Origin: Owenia fusiformis
Taxonomy: Eukaryota > Annelida > Polychaeta > Sabellida > Oweniidae
Assembly: GCA_903813345.2 (NCBI GenBank)
Contig: CAIIXF020000012.1
Span: forward strand, 26,364,684 to 26,424,683
Length of the DNA: 60,000 nt
Direction: 5' to 3'
Both the position numbers and the translations under genes were made by a program. Shown in pieces: positions 22,901 to 32,640 of the stretch. Numbering within the stretch: the first letter of the stretch is position 1; the number at the start of each line of letters is the position of its first letter. The notes beneath the pieces are model-generated. The model searched no databases. It saw only the letters and a program-made list of their open reading frames with translations, and was not told the origin of the DNA.

Positions 22901-25900
22901 TGCTATTTTTATTGTATAACCCCCCTATCACACAAAACTAGTTCTTACCCGTTCTTGCCAGTCCTACGAAAATGTCGTAAAACGGGCTCAATCTGGCTGC
23001 GGTCGGGATATATGTCTAAAATAATTAGCTACTTCGTTCATAAACAGTCTTCAATACGTCCATCTCATTCGCAGTTCGTTCAAGTCGCACCAAGTCGGAG
23101 TGCAACGTAGTGTAAACCGTCCCTTAGTCTAGAAGGTCATCATGACCTGATAACAGAACGGCATGATCGCCATCGAATTTTGAATCGATTCAAAATTCTA
23201 AATCACATTTCCCGTCTGGGAAAGTCCATGAAGTTCGTAAACAGACCGTAGAACGTTGTAGCTACGTTCATTCAGTTCGCACACAGTTTAATACCGATTC
23301 GGCAACGTTTTGACGATCACCAGAACATTTTGAGCATGCTCTAAGTTGTGGAGGACCTACTCGTTCTAGTAGTTTCATGAAGATTGTAAACATATCCCAA
23401 ACGGTTCTTAGTTGGTTCTTAGTACGTCAAATCCGTTCGTGCACAGTTTAAACCCGTTTTCGAGAACGTAGTGAGAACTATTTTGGTGTGATAGTAGGGT
23501 AAGGTAGGTCCGTCATTAGATAGGAATATTTTGATCTTTAACTATGTATCCTATTTTATGTATAAATACCAGGATAAGAAGTGGAAAATATTTTATTTAT
23601 ATTAAGTGGCACAATATCAATTCCCCCTGAAATGTTTCGTTGCTAGAATCACCTAATCCCGATCGCTCGGATCAAAAATATACCTCGCACTTCCAGTTAA
23701 TATTGAAGCCTGTATTCTTAGAAGTCAAAACCCTACTATCACACCAAACTATTTTCACTACGTTCTCGAAAACGGGCTCCAACTGTGTACGAACGGACTG
23801 GACGTACTTAGAACCGTTTGGAGTCTATTTACAAACTTCATCGAACTTATTCGAACGGGTAGGTCCTCTAGAACTTAGAACATGCACAAAATGTTTCTCG
23901 TGGTCGATATGTTCTACAATTAGAACGAGTGACAACGTACTAACGATGAGCTGGACGTACTACGTACGGAACCGTCGTACTTCAATCCTACTAGAAACGT
24001 TTTACTGCACTGTCTGATTACGTATTGAGAACGAGGTAGAACTAATTGCAAACGGTTTTTTTACTGATTAAGAACGTATTTAAGACTGCTTGTGAATGAG
24101 TTAGCAAAAATATAGCTTTCACACCAAACAAGTTGCCACTGCGTTCTTCAAAATTGGTTTTAAACTGTGTGCGAACGGAATGACCGTAGCTACAAAGTTT
24201 TACGGTCTGTTTACGAACTTCATGGACTTTCCTGGACGGGGAATGTGATTTAGAATTTTGAATCGATTCAAAATTCGATGGCGACCATACCGTTCTGTAA
24301 TCAGGTCATGATGACCTTCTAGACTAAGGGACGCGTTATACGACGTTGCATACCGACGTGGTGTGACCTGAACGAACTGCGAATGAGATGGACGTATTGA
24401 AGAATGTTTATGAACGAAAAAGCTAATTATTATAGACATATTTCCCGACCAAAACCAGATTTCGCCCGTTTTCGCAGGACGGGTAAGAACTAGTTTGGGG
24501 TGATAGGGGGTTATGGGGAACATGTATTGCACTCCATATAATAAAATAAACTATGAATATAATATATGTTTATACAAAAAATGAATTCTAAATAAAATAT
24601 TATTTCTCTTGTTTTATTAGCATATTTTCTGAATCACCACGCTGGCTTTTTAGTAAAGGACGAGTAAAAGATGGAATAAAGGTCGTTAAGACTATGGCGA
24701 AAGTAAATGGAGTTAAACTAGAAAAATCACTGGAACAAGAGGTTAATATATCATCACACGTATTGAAATATGTTAAGAAGACGCAGCGCTCTGAAGTTAC
24801 ATGGGTGTACATCAAGCAAGACAGAGATAAAAAAAACTATTGATCGAGTAATTTCAGTCAACTCCTTAAAATGTATTCTATATTTTGAAGAGTTTGCACA
24901 TTCCTTGTAATTTTATAGCTGTCTCAAATTGAATCATTTTTATCATTTGTAACAAATTACATGCACATGTGCAACAGGGAAAAATGGCTAAAGAGCATTT
25001 TAGAGTACACCAGTTATAAGGAAAACAAACCCGAATCCCAAATCATTATCGAACGTGAACATAAACCATGTCTTATACTCCCTCCCCTACAATTCAAGTA
25101 CCAATATCACAATCCGAGACCATAACATCAAGGGACAAACATTTAGTCTCATATCATGTGGGACAGAAAAAACCAATCTCGTCCATATTATCAAAGGGTC
25201 AACATCCATTTGGTCTGTTTCAGTTATATACTCTTTGCCATTGTAGATGTCACTGTTAGACACAAAGGCGGATCCTCTCGAAGATGACGTCACTGAGAAA
25301 CCAGAACACCTGATTCATGAGCCAAAATTGACAGATCTGTTTTTGACAAAGTATTTACGACGCAGTACATTGATTTTTTCCGTTGTATGGTAAGTTGAGT
25401 TTGACGAATCCACTTATTTAGTGCCCCGGTCACATTTGGTCTACAGCAACCGTACGACGGCCGTAGCTTCCAAAAATCGAGAGAATTATGCAACATAAAA
25501 TATAGGTATAAGCAGTACGATGTACATTTGATCGATTTTGTGAGGCTACGCCCGCCGCCCGATCGCCGTAAAACAAATTTGACTGAGGCTTAAGTTCAAT
25601 TATTGATAAAATATTCTTGATCGAATTGAATATTTATTTCATTTTGACTTTACATATGTCATTGTATTATTTCAGGTTTGCAACTGCATTTGTGTTCTAC
25701 GGTCTCAGTTTGAATACCGGAAATATCGGTGGCGACCCCTATATTAATCAAATCATTTCTGGCTGCATGGACATATTGGGTAATACACTGGTAATATTCA
25801 TAACCATGAAGATTGGTAGGAGGTTACCAATGATGGGCTTCTTGCTCGTGGCAGGTGTTGCGCTTCTCCTGATCAGCGCTCTACCAAAAGATCGTAAATG

Positions 25901-27906
25901 TAAGTATACGTTATACCTCATTCCACTTCTTGATATATGTTTGTGTCAGGCCCGTGGCTTATTTTTGTAAGTGGATCGGTTTTAAGTCCAGAAGGAATTC
26001 ATAGTGTGCTCATGCATTGGTGTTCGAGATCCATGACCCTTGATATTGCTATGATACCATGTTTTCATATTGTATCGTTATGGATACAACGTTGCTCATC
26101 AAACTTTAGAAAATATTAACAATTTTATTTTTGATAATTGTTATCACAAAACTTTATGAAAATTAACATGCGCGATTACCTTGATGACAAAATTTCTTTG
26201 AACATTCCACTCAAACTGTTAACATCGAGTTTTCTATCAGCTTTAGAATACGTGATTATTGCATTTGCTATGACTGGAAAGCTGGCAATAGCTGCTGCCT
26301 TCAGCACGGTGTGGATTTACACCCCAGAGGCATACCCTACATTTCTCAGGGCATACGCAACTGGAACTGGCTCTGCTGTGGCAAGGATCGGATCAATAAT
26401 TGCTCCATATGTACTTCTTCTCGTAAGTAAAATAATGTTAACGTCTGTATCCTTTATAACATATACCTGGTACATATACGTATATATATATATCGTATTG
26501 TATTGGTTTTTGCCTCATTACTATTTGAATATAATTTTGGTTACCTAGTACATCATGCCTTTCACACCAATTCGATTCACTCGTTTACTACGTTGTCATT
26601 ATGTTTCACAGTTTCAATAAGCAGAAAAACTCTGAATCATCCTGTTTGTGCAATGTTTGCCGAGGCCTCGACTGCTTCATGACCTGACTACGCCCATATG
26701 CTTTTTACATTTTGTTCAGGGAGGTGCGACCAATAAGAGTGTTCCAATGGTCTTGTTTGGTGCTGTGTCCGCTTTAGCTGGTGTGGCTACTCTTTGGCTA
26801 CCGGAAACACGTGATAGTGATCTGTTAGAAACGATAGACGATGCAGAAACGCTAAACTCGCAACAGTACGGAAAGATGCACTTCAGAAGATGCTGGTAAA
26901 TAAATGATATTATATTTTATCTGTTAAATTATCTTTATTTTTATTTTCATTATATCAATACACACATTAAACCTCTTCGTAACTTTAGCAACCGGAATCC
27001 AAAATTGCACTTTCGTTTCCCAGATTTTAAAGGTAAATGTAGATGGGTGTATGGTCTTATCCCAGCTTATTAGATACAGTAGGGCGTGTTCAAAATATCT
27101 AGATTTCAAATCAAGACACCACATTTTAGTGACCAAGCTGTTAGGACAAGGTTATACTTGTAAAAAACTTAAGAAATCCTTTCTGGGCTTTGCTGAAAAA
27201 CACAAGTCATTAATTTTGAAATTTCAAATTTTACCCCTTGAGATGCTGAAGGATGTAGGAATGGTATAACAAATTGGCAATGAACTCACAATTTTTTCAC
27301 TTGGCACCTTTTGAGGTGGTTCCCGGCTATGGCATTAATGGTTGAGAAATAGGGATCGAAACCAGCCATAGTCTTCTCCTGATGACCATCGTGAATTATT
27401 GTGTTTTATGGATTATGGCGACGGCTTTTGTGAATGGATGTTGACCCTTTGAAACGCTTATGGACTTGGAGACTGGATTTTATCTATCCCGCATTATTTG
27501 AGACTGGATGCTCTATCTTTTATGAGTACTAGTATCTACAACTATTTTTGATGTTATGAGTATTGGCTATCAATTTTTCAATTTTTCTTCAACATGTATT
27601 GTAATGACTTCAGTATGAATGAAATGTCCCTTGGTGTTCTGGTCCTGGATTGTGATATTGGTTATCGATTGGAGGGGGGAGGGGGATGTTAGACATTGTT
27701 TCTTTTCACGTTAGATCATGGTTTTTGGATATATAGGGTCTACTTTTCTTATGACAGATTTACACTTACTGTTTGCTTTTCCTGGTGGGTTTCCTTAACG
27801 TTTTTAGTCACCCTCCCTTTTGGCATTTGTGCTTATATATTGTATATTTTTGTATATTTTCAGCACAAGAACCACAGAAAGTGAAGAAGGGCAGGTAGAT
27901 GCCTGA
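16532..27906 (+). CDS. SLC22-family organic ion transporter, copy B (complete, 10 exons)
   Basis: Exons: 16532-16951, 17351-17454, 22425-22579, 22733-22895, 24621-24741, 25247-25389, 25676-25899, 26241-26422, 26720-26895 and 27864-27906. Every junction keeps phase, giving about 576 aa, a normal SLC22 length. Order: TM1 (residues about 18-40), a large extracellular loop with four N-glycosylation sequons and paired cysteines, SEWDLVCN before TM2, the MFS motif GYLSDRYGRK formed across exons 2-3, TM2-TM6, SESPRWLFSKGR, an acidic loop, then TM7-TM12 and LPETRDSDL. SLC22 proteins carry organic cations, anions or zwitterions such as carnitine across the plasma membrane; substrate is not predictable here. 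Introns 2 and 4 are full of transposons. Exon 5 could end at 24771 instead (586 aa). Confidence 0.9.
17351..17454 (+). CDS. SLC22-B exon 2
   Basis: 104 bp between TTTCAG and GTATGT. Encodes WDLVCNDRVLGPTTQSIYMA and TM2 (GRLFGSIICGYLSD). The final arginine codon is split with exon 3. Confidence 0.9.
17960..19042. mobile_element. mariner-type foldback element in SLC22-B intron 2
   Basis: Inverted arms of about 200 bp: CAGGGTTTCCCAGAACTCAT at the left and its complement ending ACACCCTG at the right, flanked by TA on both sides (17958-59 and 19043-44). The interior (18400-18760) has no open transposase frame. Fits a non-autonomous Tc1/mariner element. Confidence 0.8.
19100..19715. repeat. nested hairpin repeats
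   Basis: A motif beginning ATTGAATGATTTGAAGTGC occurs four times in alternating orientation (about 19217 +, 19312 -, 19533 +, 19643 -). The outer pair extends to ACAGAGGATC and TTTTTATCGT. A smaller inverted pair (AATCTGTATTGCTA and its complement) sits at 19108-19195. The core 19345-19530 is unlike the arms. Confidence 0.75.
19983..20790 (+). mobile_element. CCCTATCACACC-TIR element, copy M2 (complete)
   Basis: 808 bp from CCCCCCTATCACACC to GGTGTGATAGTAGGG, flanked by TAA and TTA. Near identical to M1. TWA flanks would suit PIF/Harbinger, but a true direct duplication is not seen in this copy. No coding capacity. Confidence 0.8.
20791..21490. other. intron 2 of SLC22-B, no recognised feature
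   Basis: Reading frames on both strands are short and lack recognisable motifs. I see nothing else. Confidence 0.4.
21498..21660 (+). mobile_element. pogo/Tigger-like terminus
   Basis: CAGTAAAACCTGTATATATG followed by spaced GAACACCTCCCAATTTGAAC repeats, as in pogo/Tigger ends. Related to 7690-7880. No internal sequence recognised. Confidence 0.5.
21857..22000. mobile_element. hAT-like MITE, older copy
   Basis: Ends CAAGGAGGATTGACTCCCAG and CTGGGAGCCAATCC are the same as those of the MITE at 47756. The right end is degraded and no clean duplication remains. Confidence 0.6.
22425..22579 (+). CDS. SLC22-B exon 3
   Basis: 155 bp between TTGTAG and GTAAGT. Completes GYLSDR-YGRK and encodes TM3 and TM4 (VVVTLVTHLVIAIG, RFLIAFLFSGLVTAL). 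Confidence 0.9.
22733..22895 (+). CDS. SLC22-B exon 4
   Basis: 163 bp after TTTTAG, ending before GTTAGT. Encodes IVSKKWRVTAS, TM5 (MFSNGFAVGQMVLGGIGYG) and most of TM6 (QLASSCPMAIFLVYM). The pseudogene copy has GTAAGT at the same donor. Confidence 0.85.
22920..23499 (+). mobile_element. CCCTATCACACC-TIR element, copy M3
   Basis: 580 bp with both ends and TAA on each side, but lacking about 200 bp of the middle found in M2. Sits in SLC22-B intron 4, 24 bp after the exon 4 donor. Confidence 0.8.
23731..24510 (-). mobile_element. CCCTATCACACC-TIR element, copy M4 (inverted)
   Basis: 780 bp in opposite orientation to M3, so the pair can fold into a long hairpin within intron 4. Starts CCCTACTATCACACC and ends GGTGATAGGGGG. 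Confidence 0.8.
24621..24741 (+). CDS. SLC22-B exon 5
   Basis: Starts after TTATTAG and encodes FIFSESPRWLFSKGR, the signature after TM6, plus a basic loop to LEKSLEQE. The donor is taken as GAG|GTTAAT, because the pseudogene has canonical GTAAAT there. An alternative in the same phase is KY|GTTAAG at 24771. Confidence 0.8.
25247..25389 (+). CDS. SLC22-B exon 6
   Basis: 143 bp after TTGTAG. Acidic loop KADPLEDDVTEKPEH and start of TM7. Same length and phase as copy A; T-to-K and F-to-V changes near its end. Confidence 0.85.
25429..25583. mobile_element. short TIR element in SLC22-B intron 6
   Basis: Orthologous to the insert at 372-526; right end CAAATTTGAC carries one change. Confidence 0.5.
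25676..25899 (+). CDS. SLC22-B exon 7
   Basis: 224 bp, TM7 end to TM9, with MKIGRRLPMMG loop. Splice sites TTTCAG and GTAAGT. Confidence 0.9.
26241..26422 (+). CDS. SLC22-B exon 8
   Basis: 182 bp, TM10-TM11 with WIYTPEAYPTFLRAYATG. Splice sites TATCAG and GTAAGT. Confidence 0.9.
26720..26895 (+). CDS. SLC22-B exon 9
   Basis: 176 bp, TM12 and LPETRDSDLLETIDDAETL. Donor GTAAAT overlaps an in-frame TAA, as in copy A. Confidence 0.85.
27054..27840 (+). mobile_element. retroelement 3' fragment in SLC22-B intron 9
   Basis: About 0.77 kb absent from copy A at the same place. Its 5' part encodes SQLIRYSRACSKYLDF then KLLGQGYTCKKLKKSFLGFA, resembling a C-terminal segment common to invertebrate retroelement reverse-transcriptase proteins (from recall). 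The rest looks like a 3' tail. 5' truncation fits target-primed insertion, after the segmental duplication. Confidence 0.6.
27864..27906 (+). CDS. SLC22-B exon 10 (C-terminal tail)
   Basis: 43 bp after TTTTCAG. Encodes TRTTESEEGQVDA and TGA, conserved with copy A although intron 9 differs greatly in length. Confidence 0.65.
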
Positions 27907-28604
27907 ATGTATCTGCATTCACCTACATAGGGCCTCAATACAAAAGGCAGCACCCCCCTCTCAGGAGACAAATTGACAAATCGTTATTAACTAATCGTTG
28001 ATTCAATTGTTGTTAAAGATTTTTCCGTTTCTCGAAAGTTAACGATTCACGATGACGTCATGATGTTTAACGATCTGTTTGACTAATTTTTAATTGAATA
28101 ACATCGATGTGTTAATCACGTTAGTCCACGTCTGTATTTAACATATGGTGGTGCATATACCTGTAATGATCGGCCTTTCTAGCTGATTTTTGACAATTCT
28201 TCGTCCAAATGACATCACTCATAGCAACAGTATTACATTCTAATTTTATTTCATTGTACTTAAGATGAATATTTTTCTGGTTCTACATCATTATAGAAAA
28301 AAAAGAAATACACTAAAACAACCTTAACATGATTAGTATTGTTTTGCATTTACACTTTACATTGCACACCTTCAACTAATAATTTAGACGCATATATGTC
28401 CTCTTTGTGCAGAGGGAAGATCTGCACACTGTATGGGAAATCCATAAGTCCAATTTAAGTCCAATCTTATCAGCATTATGCTGGTCACATAGTATGTGCT
28501 GGGAAGCATACAACTTATATCAGTATTGAAAATGAAGGCCACGCTCCCTATCGGAGTTTATGTGAGGATCAAGAGACGTTCTGTTGTTGAAAATATTAGA
28601 AAAT

Positions 28605-28704
28605 ATGTCAAGTTCACCTGAGGCATATGACGCATAATGACATAAAGTTGGCCTTAACCTGGGAAGCTATGGCTGGATGGACGAATGATTACAGCATAAG
28701 AAAG
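28605..28704 (+). pseudogene. GNAT-B exon 1
   Basis: 100 bp, one base longer than the intact exon. After the insertion the frame reads VHLRHMTHNDIKLALTWEAM to SIRK and a normal GTAAGA donor. Read from the first ATG it stops after ten codons. Confidence 0.75.
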
Positions 28705-29163
28705 GTAAGACACAGTCGGAGGCTATGAGACAATATAGGTCTTTATACATGTATGTGCAAAACGATTTATGCAGGATACCAAGATGCTACATTGAAAGAA
28801 AACATTCATATTTTACATACAAAACATTATTTACAACTACTATCAAATGCCTACAACCCTACACCTAACATCTTTGTCCGCCAGGGGGAGGGGTTCAGTT
28901 GGCCCTTCTAGGATTTCATAAATATGAAAGTGTTCATGTAACATGTAAAACACAAAAAATGCTACTCAGCTGTTTCCGTGAAGTAGGTCAAATCAGGTCA
29001 AAAGTAGTGATGACAGTTCAAGGTATCAGGGTAGTTGCTGAAAAGCGTTTCTCAGACATATTAAATCCATGTCAGTATTTCATGAATTTAGGTGGCAACT
29101 ACATGTATCCCTTTTTGCCTGCCATATTGTAGAGAAATGTGAACATGGTGCTATACATTCCAG

Positions 29164-29215
29164 ATGTTATTAGAGCTGTATGGGGATACGCATACGATTG
29201 ACGGTGAAGTGATGG
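29164..29215 (+). CDS. GNAT-B exon 2
   Basis: 52 bp after TTCCAG, before GTAAAA. Encodes MLLELYGDTHTIDGEVMG, four codons shorter than in the intact gene. The upstream intron part (29003-29115) is also found at 4215-4330. Confidence 0.7.
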
Positions 29216-29438
29216 GTAAAACACTTTATTCTTCAAGCCTCCTCACATATGAACTAATCAACCAAATGTAGCCTTGCGACCTTTACTTTGTAAAGTGTCA
29301 ATTTTGGGAACATAGATATGGGAACCAAAGTGTAACTTTGCGCATGCTTTCGAAGTCGTCCGAAGCTTTTCGAAAGGGTTCTTCCACATACGAACACCAC
29401 CAACGACGTACAACATTAATGGGAACGAATTTTAGTCC

Positions 29439-29925
29439 TGTAACGACCCTTGGGGAGCTGAAGTGTAGCGATACTAGACTCGAAAGAGAATGTGCTAAAT
29501 TCAATGCCCCGTACGGTAATCGAACCAAGGACTGTAGTAGCGACTTGCTATCGAAGGTCATTACGCCATCCCCCCTAGAAGACGACGTCCCTTCGTAACT
29601 GATTCACAAGGGCAATCCCACTTCTGACACCAATGTAACGACCCTTGGGCACGCTCGTCGGGGAGCTGTAGTGTACCGAGCCAGATACTAGACCCGAAAG
29701 AGAATGTGCTAAATTCAATGCCCTGTACGGGAATCGAACCCAGGACCTTCCGCTCTCAGAGTCAGACGCTCTACCCCTGAGCCATAAAGGCTAGCCACTA
29801 CAGCTGAGACTGTAGTAGCGACTTGCTATCAAAGGTCATTACACCATCCCCCCCCCCCCCCTAGAAGACGACGTCCCGTCGTAACTGATTCACAAGGGCA
29901 ATCACACCGCTGCCACCAATGTAGC
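29439..29925 (-). repeat. duplicated TGTARCGACCC leader-like units with a tRNA-like module
   Basis: Two tandem, partly overlapping units begin TGTAACGACCCTTGG (29439 and 29635) and share GTAGTAGCGACTTGCTATC and GACGACGTCCC blocks; the second is longer. On the minus strand each end is followed by a TTGGTG-rich stretch like a retroviral-type primer site. Confidence 0.5.
29719..29791 (-). ncRNA. tRNA-like sequence (SINE or tRNA pseudogene)
   Basis: 73 nt with a good A box (TGGCTCAGGGG), a perfect B box (GGTTCGATTCC) and a perfect D stem. The anticodon would be CTG. The acceptor stem has two mismatches and the anticodon stem pairs poorly, so a working tRNA is unlikely. It could still drive Pol III transcription of a SINE. 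Confidence 0.5.
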
Positions 29926-31557
29926 AGCTCAGGACAGTCTCCCGACACTGCTACGTACAGGGGAATGATGCACAAAAACTATTCACAAAGTTACCCCTGT
30001 ACAAATTACATTGTGGTAGCGTGAAAAGAACGGTTGGCGTAAGTTCGAAAATGGGATGAATGGAGCTGTGTTGTTTTTAAGTGATTCAATAAGGTGCTGC
30101 CCCCTTTAGGTAAGAATATAAAATAAAAGGATGTATGGAGAAATGAAACCAATAAATGTACTAAAAGCTTTTTATGCAGTGCTGCCCCATTTAAATGGAA
30201 TTACTAATTGAACAAATGGCTATGTGAAGGAATCAGGGGACCCAGTAAAATGTGAAGATGATTGAAATGGCTTTAATCTAAGGGGAGTTTTTGTGGATTT
30301 AATCTTAACCAGCTCAATTACCACAAACTATAACACGACAAAATGAGTAAGTTCTTAAGATGATTGTTTAATTGTATGTAAATCTTGTATTTTACAAAAA
30401 TAAATAAAATATACTTTTATCAAAATTACTTTTCACTGACTGTGAGATAATAATGAACCTGACTAGTCGAAAAATACAAACTATGGAACTATAAGACTTC
30501 AAATTTACACTATTATACAAAGCTGAGATATGAGCGCCTGAAAGGTAAAAAGGTACAAAATTCCAGCCTTTGAAGGCGATATCAAGGCGCTATGGGTAGA
30601 ACAGTTAATCGCCCCTTGAAAGTAAACGACACAAAATTCCAGCTCCTGAGGGAGCAACAGGAGCACCTGGTTACTTAATGCAAGATTTATATAAAAATAT
30701 CAGCAGTATAAAAATGTAGAAAAATATTAGCACCAGTCCAAATAGTAATAAAGTTTCAAAGGCACAAAATGTAATGGTTATGCGAGTGAATATAATATTG
30801 CGTTTTAATCTTTAATAATACTGTAATAATGCTGTGTTCAGAAAACTACCTTATATGGTATTGAATTCAGATCTCGTTCCAAAATAATTTGATCAAGAGT
30901 TTTACTTTCAGTTTCATGAGATTCTAAGAAAATATGAAGCAAAATAAGATCTCTGTTTTAAATGGCGCTCAACTGTTCTGAGATTACCCTGAGTCTCAGC
31001 GAGCAGTAATGATACTATGCTCTGAGGTAGTGAAATATCCCTGAACTCAAATGAGCGCTAAGCAATACAATCGGAATGAAAACTGGCAGAAACTCTCAAA
31101 GCTCAATTAAATAGCCAAAAATATACTCAGATGTAGAAAGATTAGGGATCTTAGCCCAATTTGCACTAAAAATAAATCAGACTGCAACCCTCCAGAGTAT
31201 GGATGGGCACAGATTTTACAAATACTAAAATCAACTATCAATTGAATTCTGCCTGAAAATGTCAAAAAGAACTGGCCACCTCCGGCCTAAAAATGTGAAA
31301 TTAAATTAGCTCAGCGCCTCAATTGAGTTTAAGAATATAAAAATATGGTTACAAAGACCAGGAAAATGATACCTTACATAAAATTACCCCGCGAAAAGTA
31401 TAAAAGTGGCTATAAGTATGTTTCCCCAATATTAAAAACCAGATTTACAGGGAACCTTAAATTATAAAGTTAAAGGCTTACCATGGCACAAAGCAGCGGG
31501 CAAAATCAAGGTGGAAAATGATTGAAATCCCATACAAAAGCCAACCCGGGTCGCTAC
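29926..31557 (-). mobile_element. possible solo LTR
   Basis: On the minus strand this 1.6-kb stretch begins TGTAGCGACCC (31557) and ends GAGCTGCTACA, giving TG...CA ends with 6-bp inverted TGTAGC/GCTACA, and is followed by a primer-site-like TTGGTGGCAGC. No gag or pol is present and no target duplication was found. It lies in GNAT-B intron 2. Confidence 0.3.
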
Positions 31558-32017
31558 ATTCCTATTCACCAGGCCAGTACACGCAAGTTGACGTCGGGCG
31601 GTTTTCGTCTATGTGGGAATAGGCCTCAAAAGTAAGCTGTTTAAATACCGCTGACTCAATGATCAACAAGATCAAGATATTTAATAAGACAAGAGTATAA
31701 TGCAGAGAAAGTGAAGGTTTACACCCTAGTCACATTTATCGTACGGCAGCAGTACGTCGTCCGCAGATCTATTAAATCTGTGGCGAGCGTAGGAAAACTA
31801 CATCGTATTCGGTTTTTACAGGCCACAGGGTAGCTGTAGAACGTATAATTCGGATTTATAATATTTTTCATTCCTGCTGTCGCCGTAGAAATCGTAGTAA
31901 CAACACGCGTACGAACGTTGATCACAATATACACAGTGGCACTTCTGGTGACGTTTTTCAATAAATTTGTTGGATCGGTTTCAAGTATTTTCAAAGTTTT
32001 TAACTTTAATTTTTTAG

Positions 32018-32640
32018 GTTTTACCTCACCCTGTCTCCTAATTCAAGATTTGGTATATCTAGAGATAATTTACATCCGAGCAGATTTCAGAGTTGGCGCC
32101 AAAACAGCAAAATGCATAGGAATAGTTAGTGAATATATTAAAGAGTGTAAACCAGATGACGAAACAATTACTATGTACGACGGTACATTTAGCACAGTAG
32201 CAGTCAGAGGGGAATTGTTTAACGATTTAAAGGTGTTTGAGATATCAAGTTTTGGAATATCGAGACAAATATTCTTTAAGAAGTGGTTTGAATCTGAATC
32301 ACATAGCCCAATCTGTACGTTAGCAAGAGATAGAAATGACGTTATAATAGGTTATGCATTTTGTAAACGCCTAATATACGAAACAACTTCTGACGTCATA
32401 CAAAGCTATGCAATACTTGTCGCTGAAAAGGAGGCAATAGCCGATAGACTATTAAGAAATATATACAATTCTTTGCCAATCGGCTCGAAGATTACTCTCA
32501 GGTCCCCGAATCACCACGCCGGAGTAGAACGACTTGTGAGCAAGTTCAAACTCGAGGTAGAGAGTCAGGGAACGGCTATGTTTAGTAAAGATCTAAATCC
32601 TATTGACTTTTCAAAGATTTACCCTTTCTTCCCGTACTGA
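32018..32640 (+). CDS. GNAT-B exon 3
   Basis: 623 bp, 123 bp shorter than the intact exon. Keeps GFTSP start, KWFESESHSPICTLARDR, GYAFCKRLIYETTSDV and the ending FSKIYPFFPY. Confidence 0.75.

Larger units (their letters stand above)
25062..28830 (+). repeat. segmental duplication, copy B
   Basis: Partner of 1-3425. Exons 6-10, introns, flank and GNAT exon 1 are all matched. It carries one extra retroelement fragment in intron 9 and lacks the M1 element. Confidence 0.9.
28605..32640 (+). pseudogene. GNAT acetyltransferase, damaged copy B
   Basis: Exons 28605-28704, 29164-29215 and 32018-32640 match the intact gene at 34956 with the same phases and good splice sites. Two lesions stand out. 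A 1-bp insertion just after the start ATG puts it out of frame; the in-frame Met at the eighth codon (MTHNDIKLALTW) could serve instead. In exon 3, 39 codons are missing between DFR and VGAKTAK, which removes the acetyl-CoA-binding loop RGKQIG and the following helix. The rest of exon 3, including the second, C-terminal acetyltransferase-like domain, is open to its normal stop. Catalysis by the first domain is very unlikely; the C-terminal domain could persist. Confidence 0.75.

Noticed and set aside
29338-29598. Overlapping 86-87-codon frames on both strands
   Set aside because: Low-information frames over the leader-like repeats, with no motif and no splice support.
29719-29791. Functional tRNA-Gln(CTG) gene
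   Set aside because: Anticodon stem pairs poorly and the acceptor stem has two mismatches; it lies within repeated DNA.
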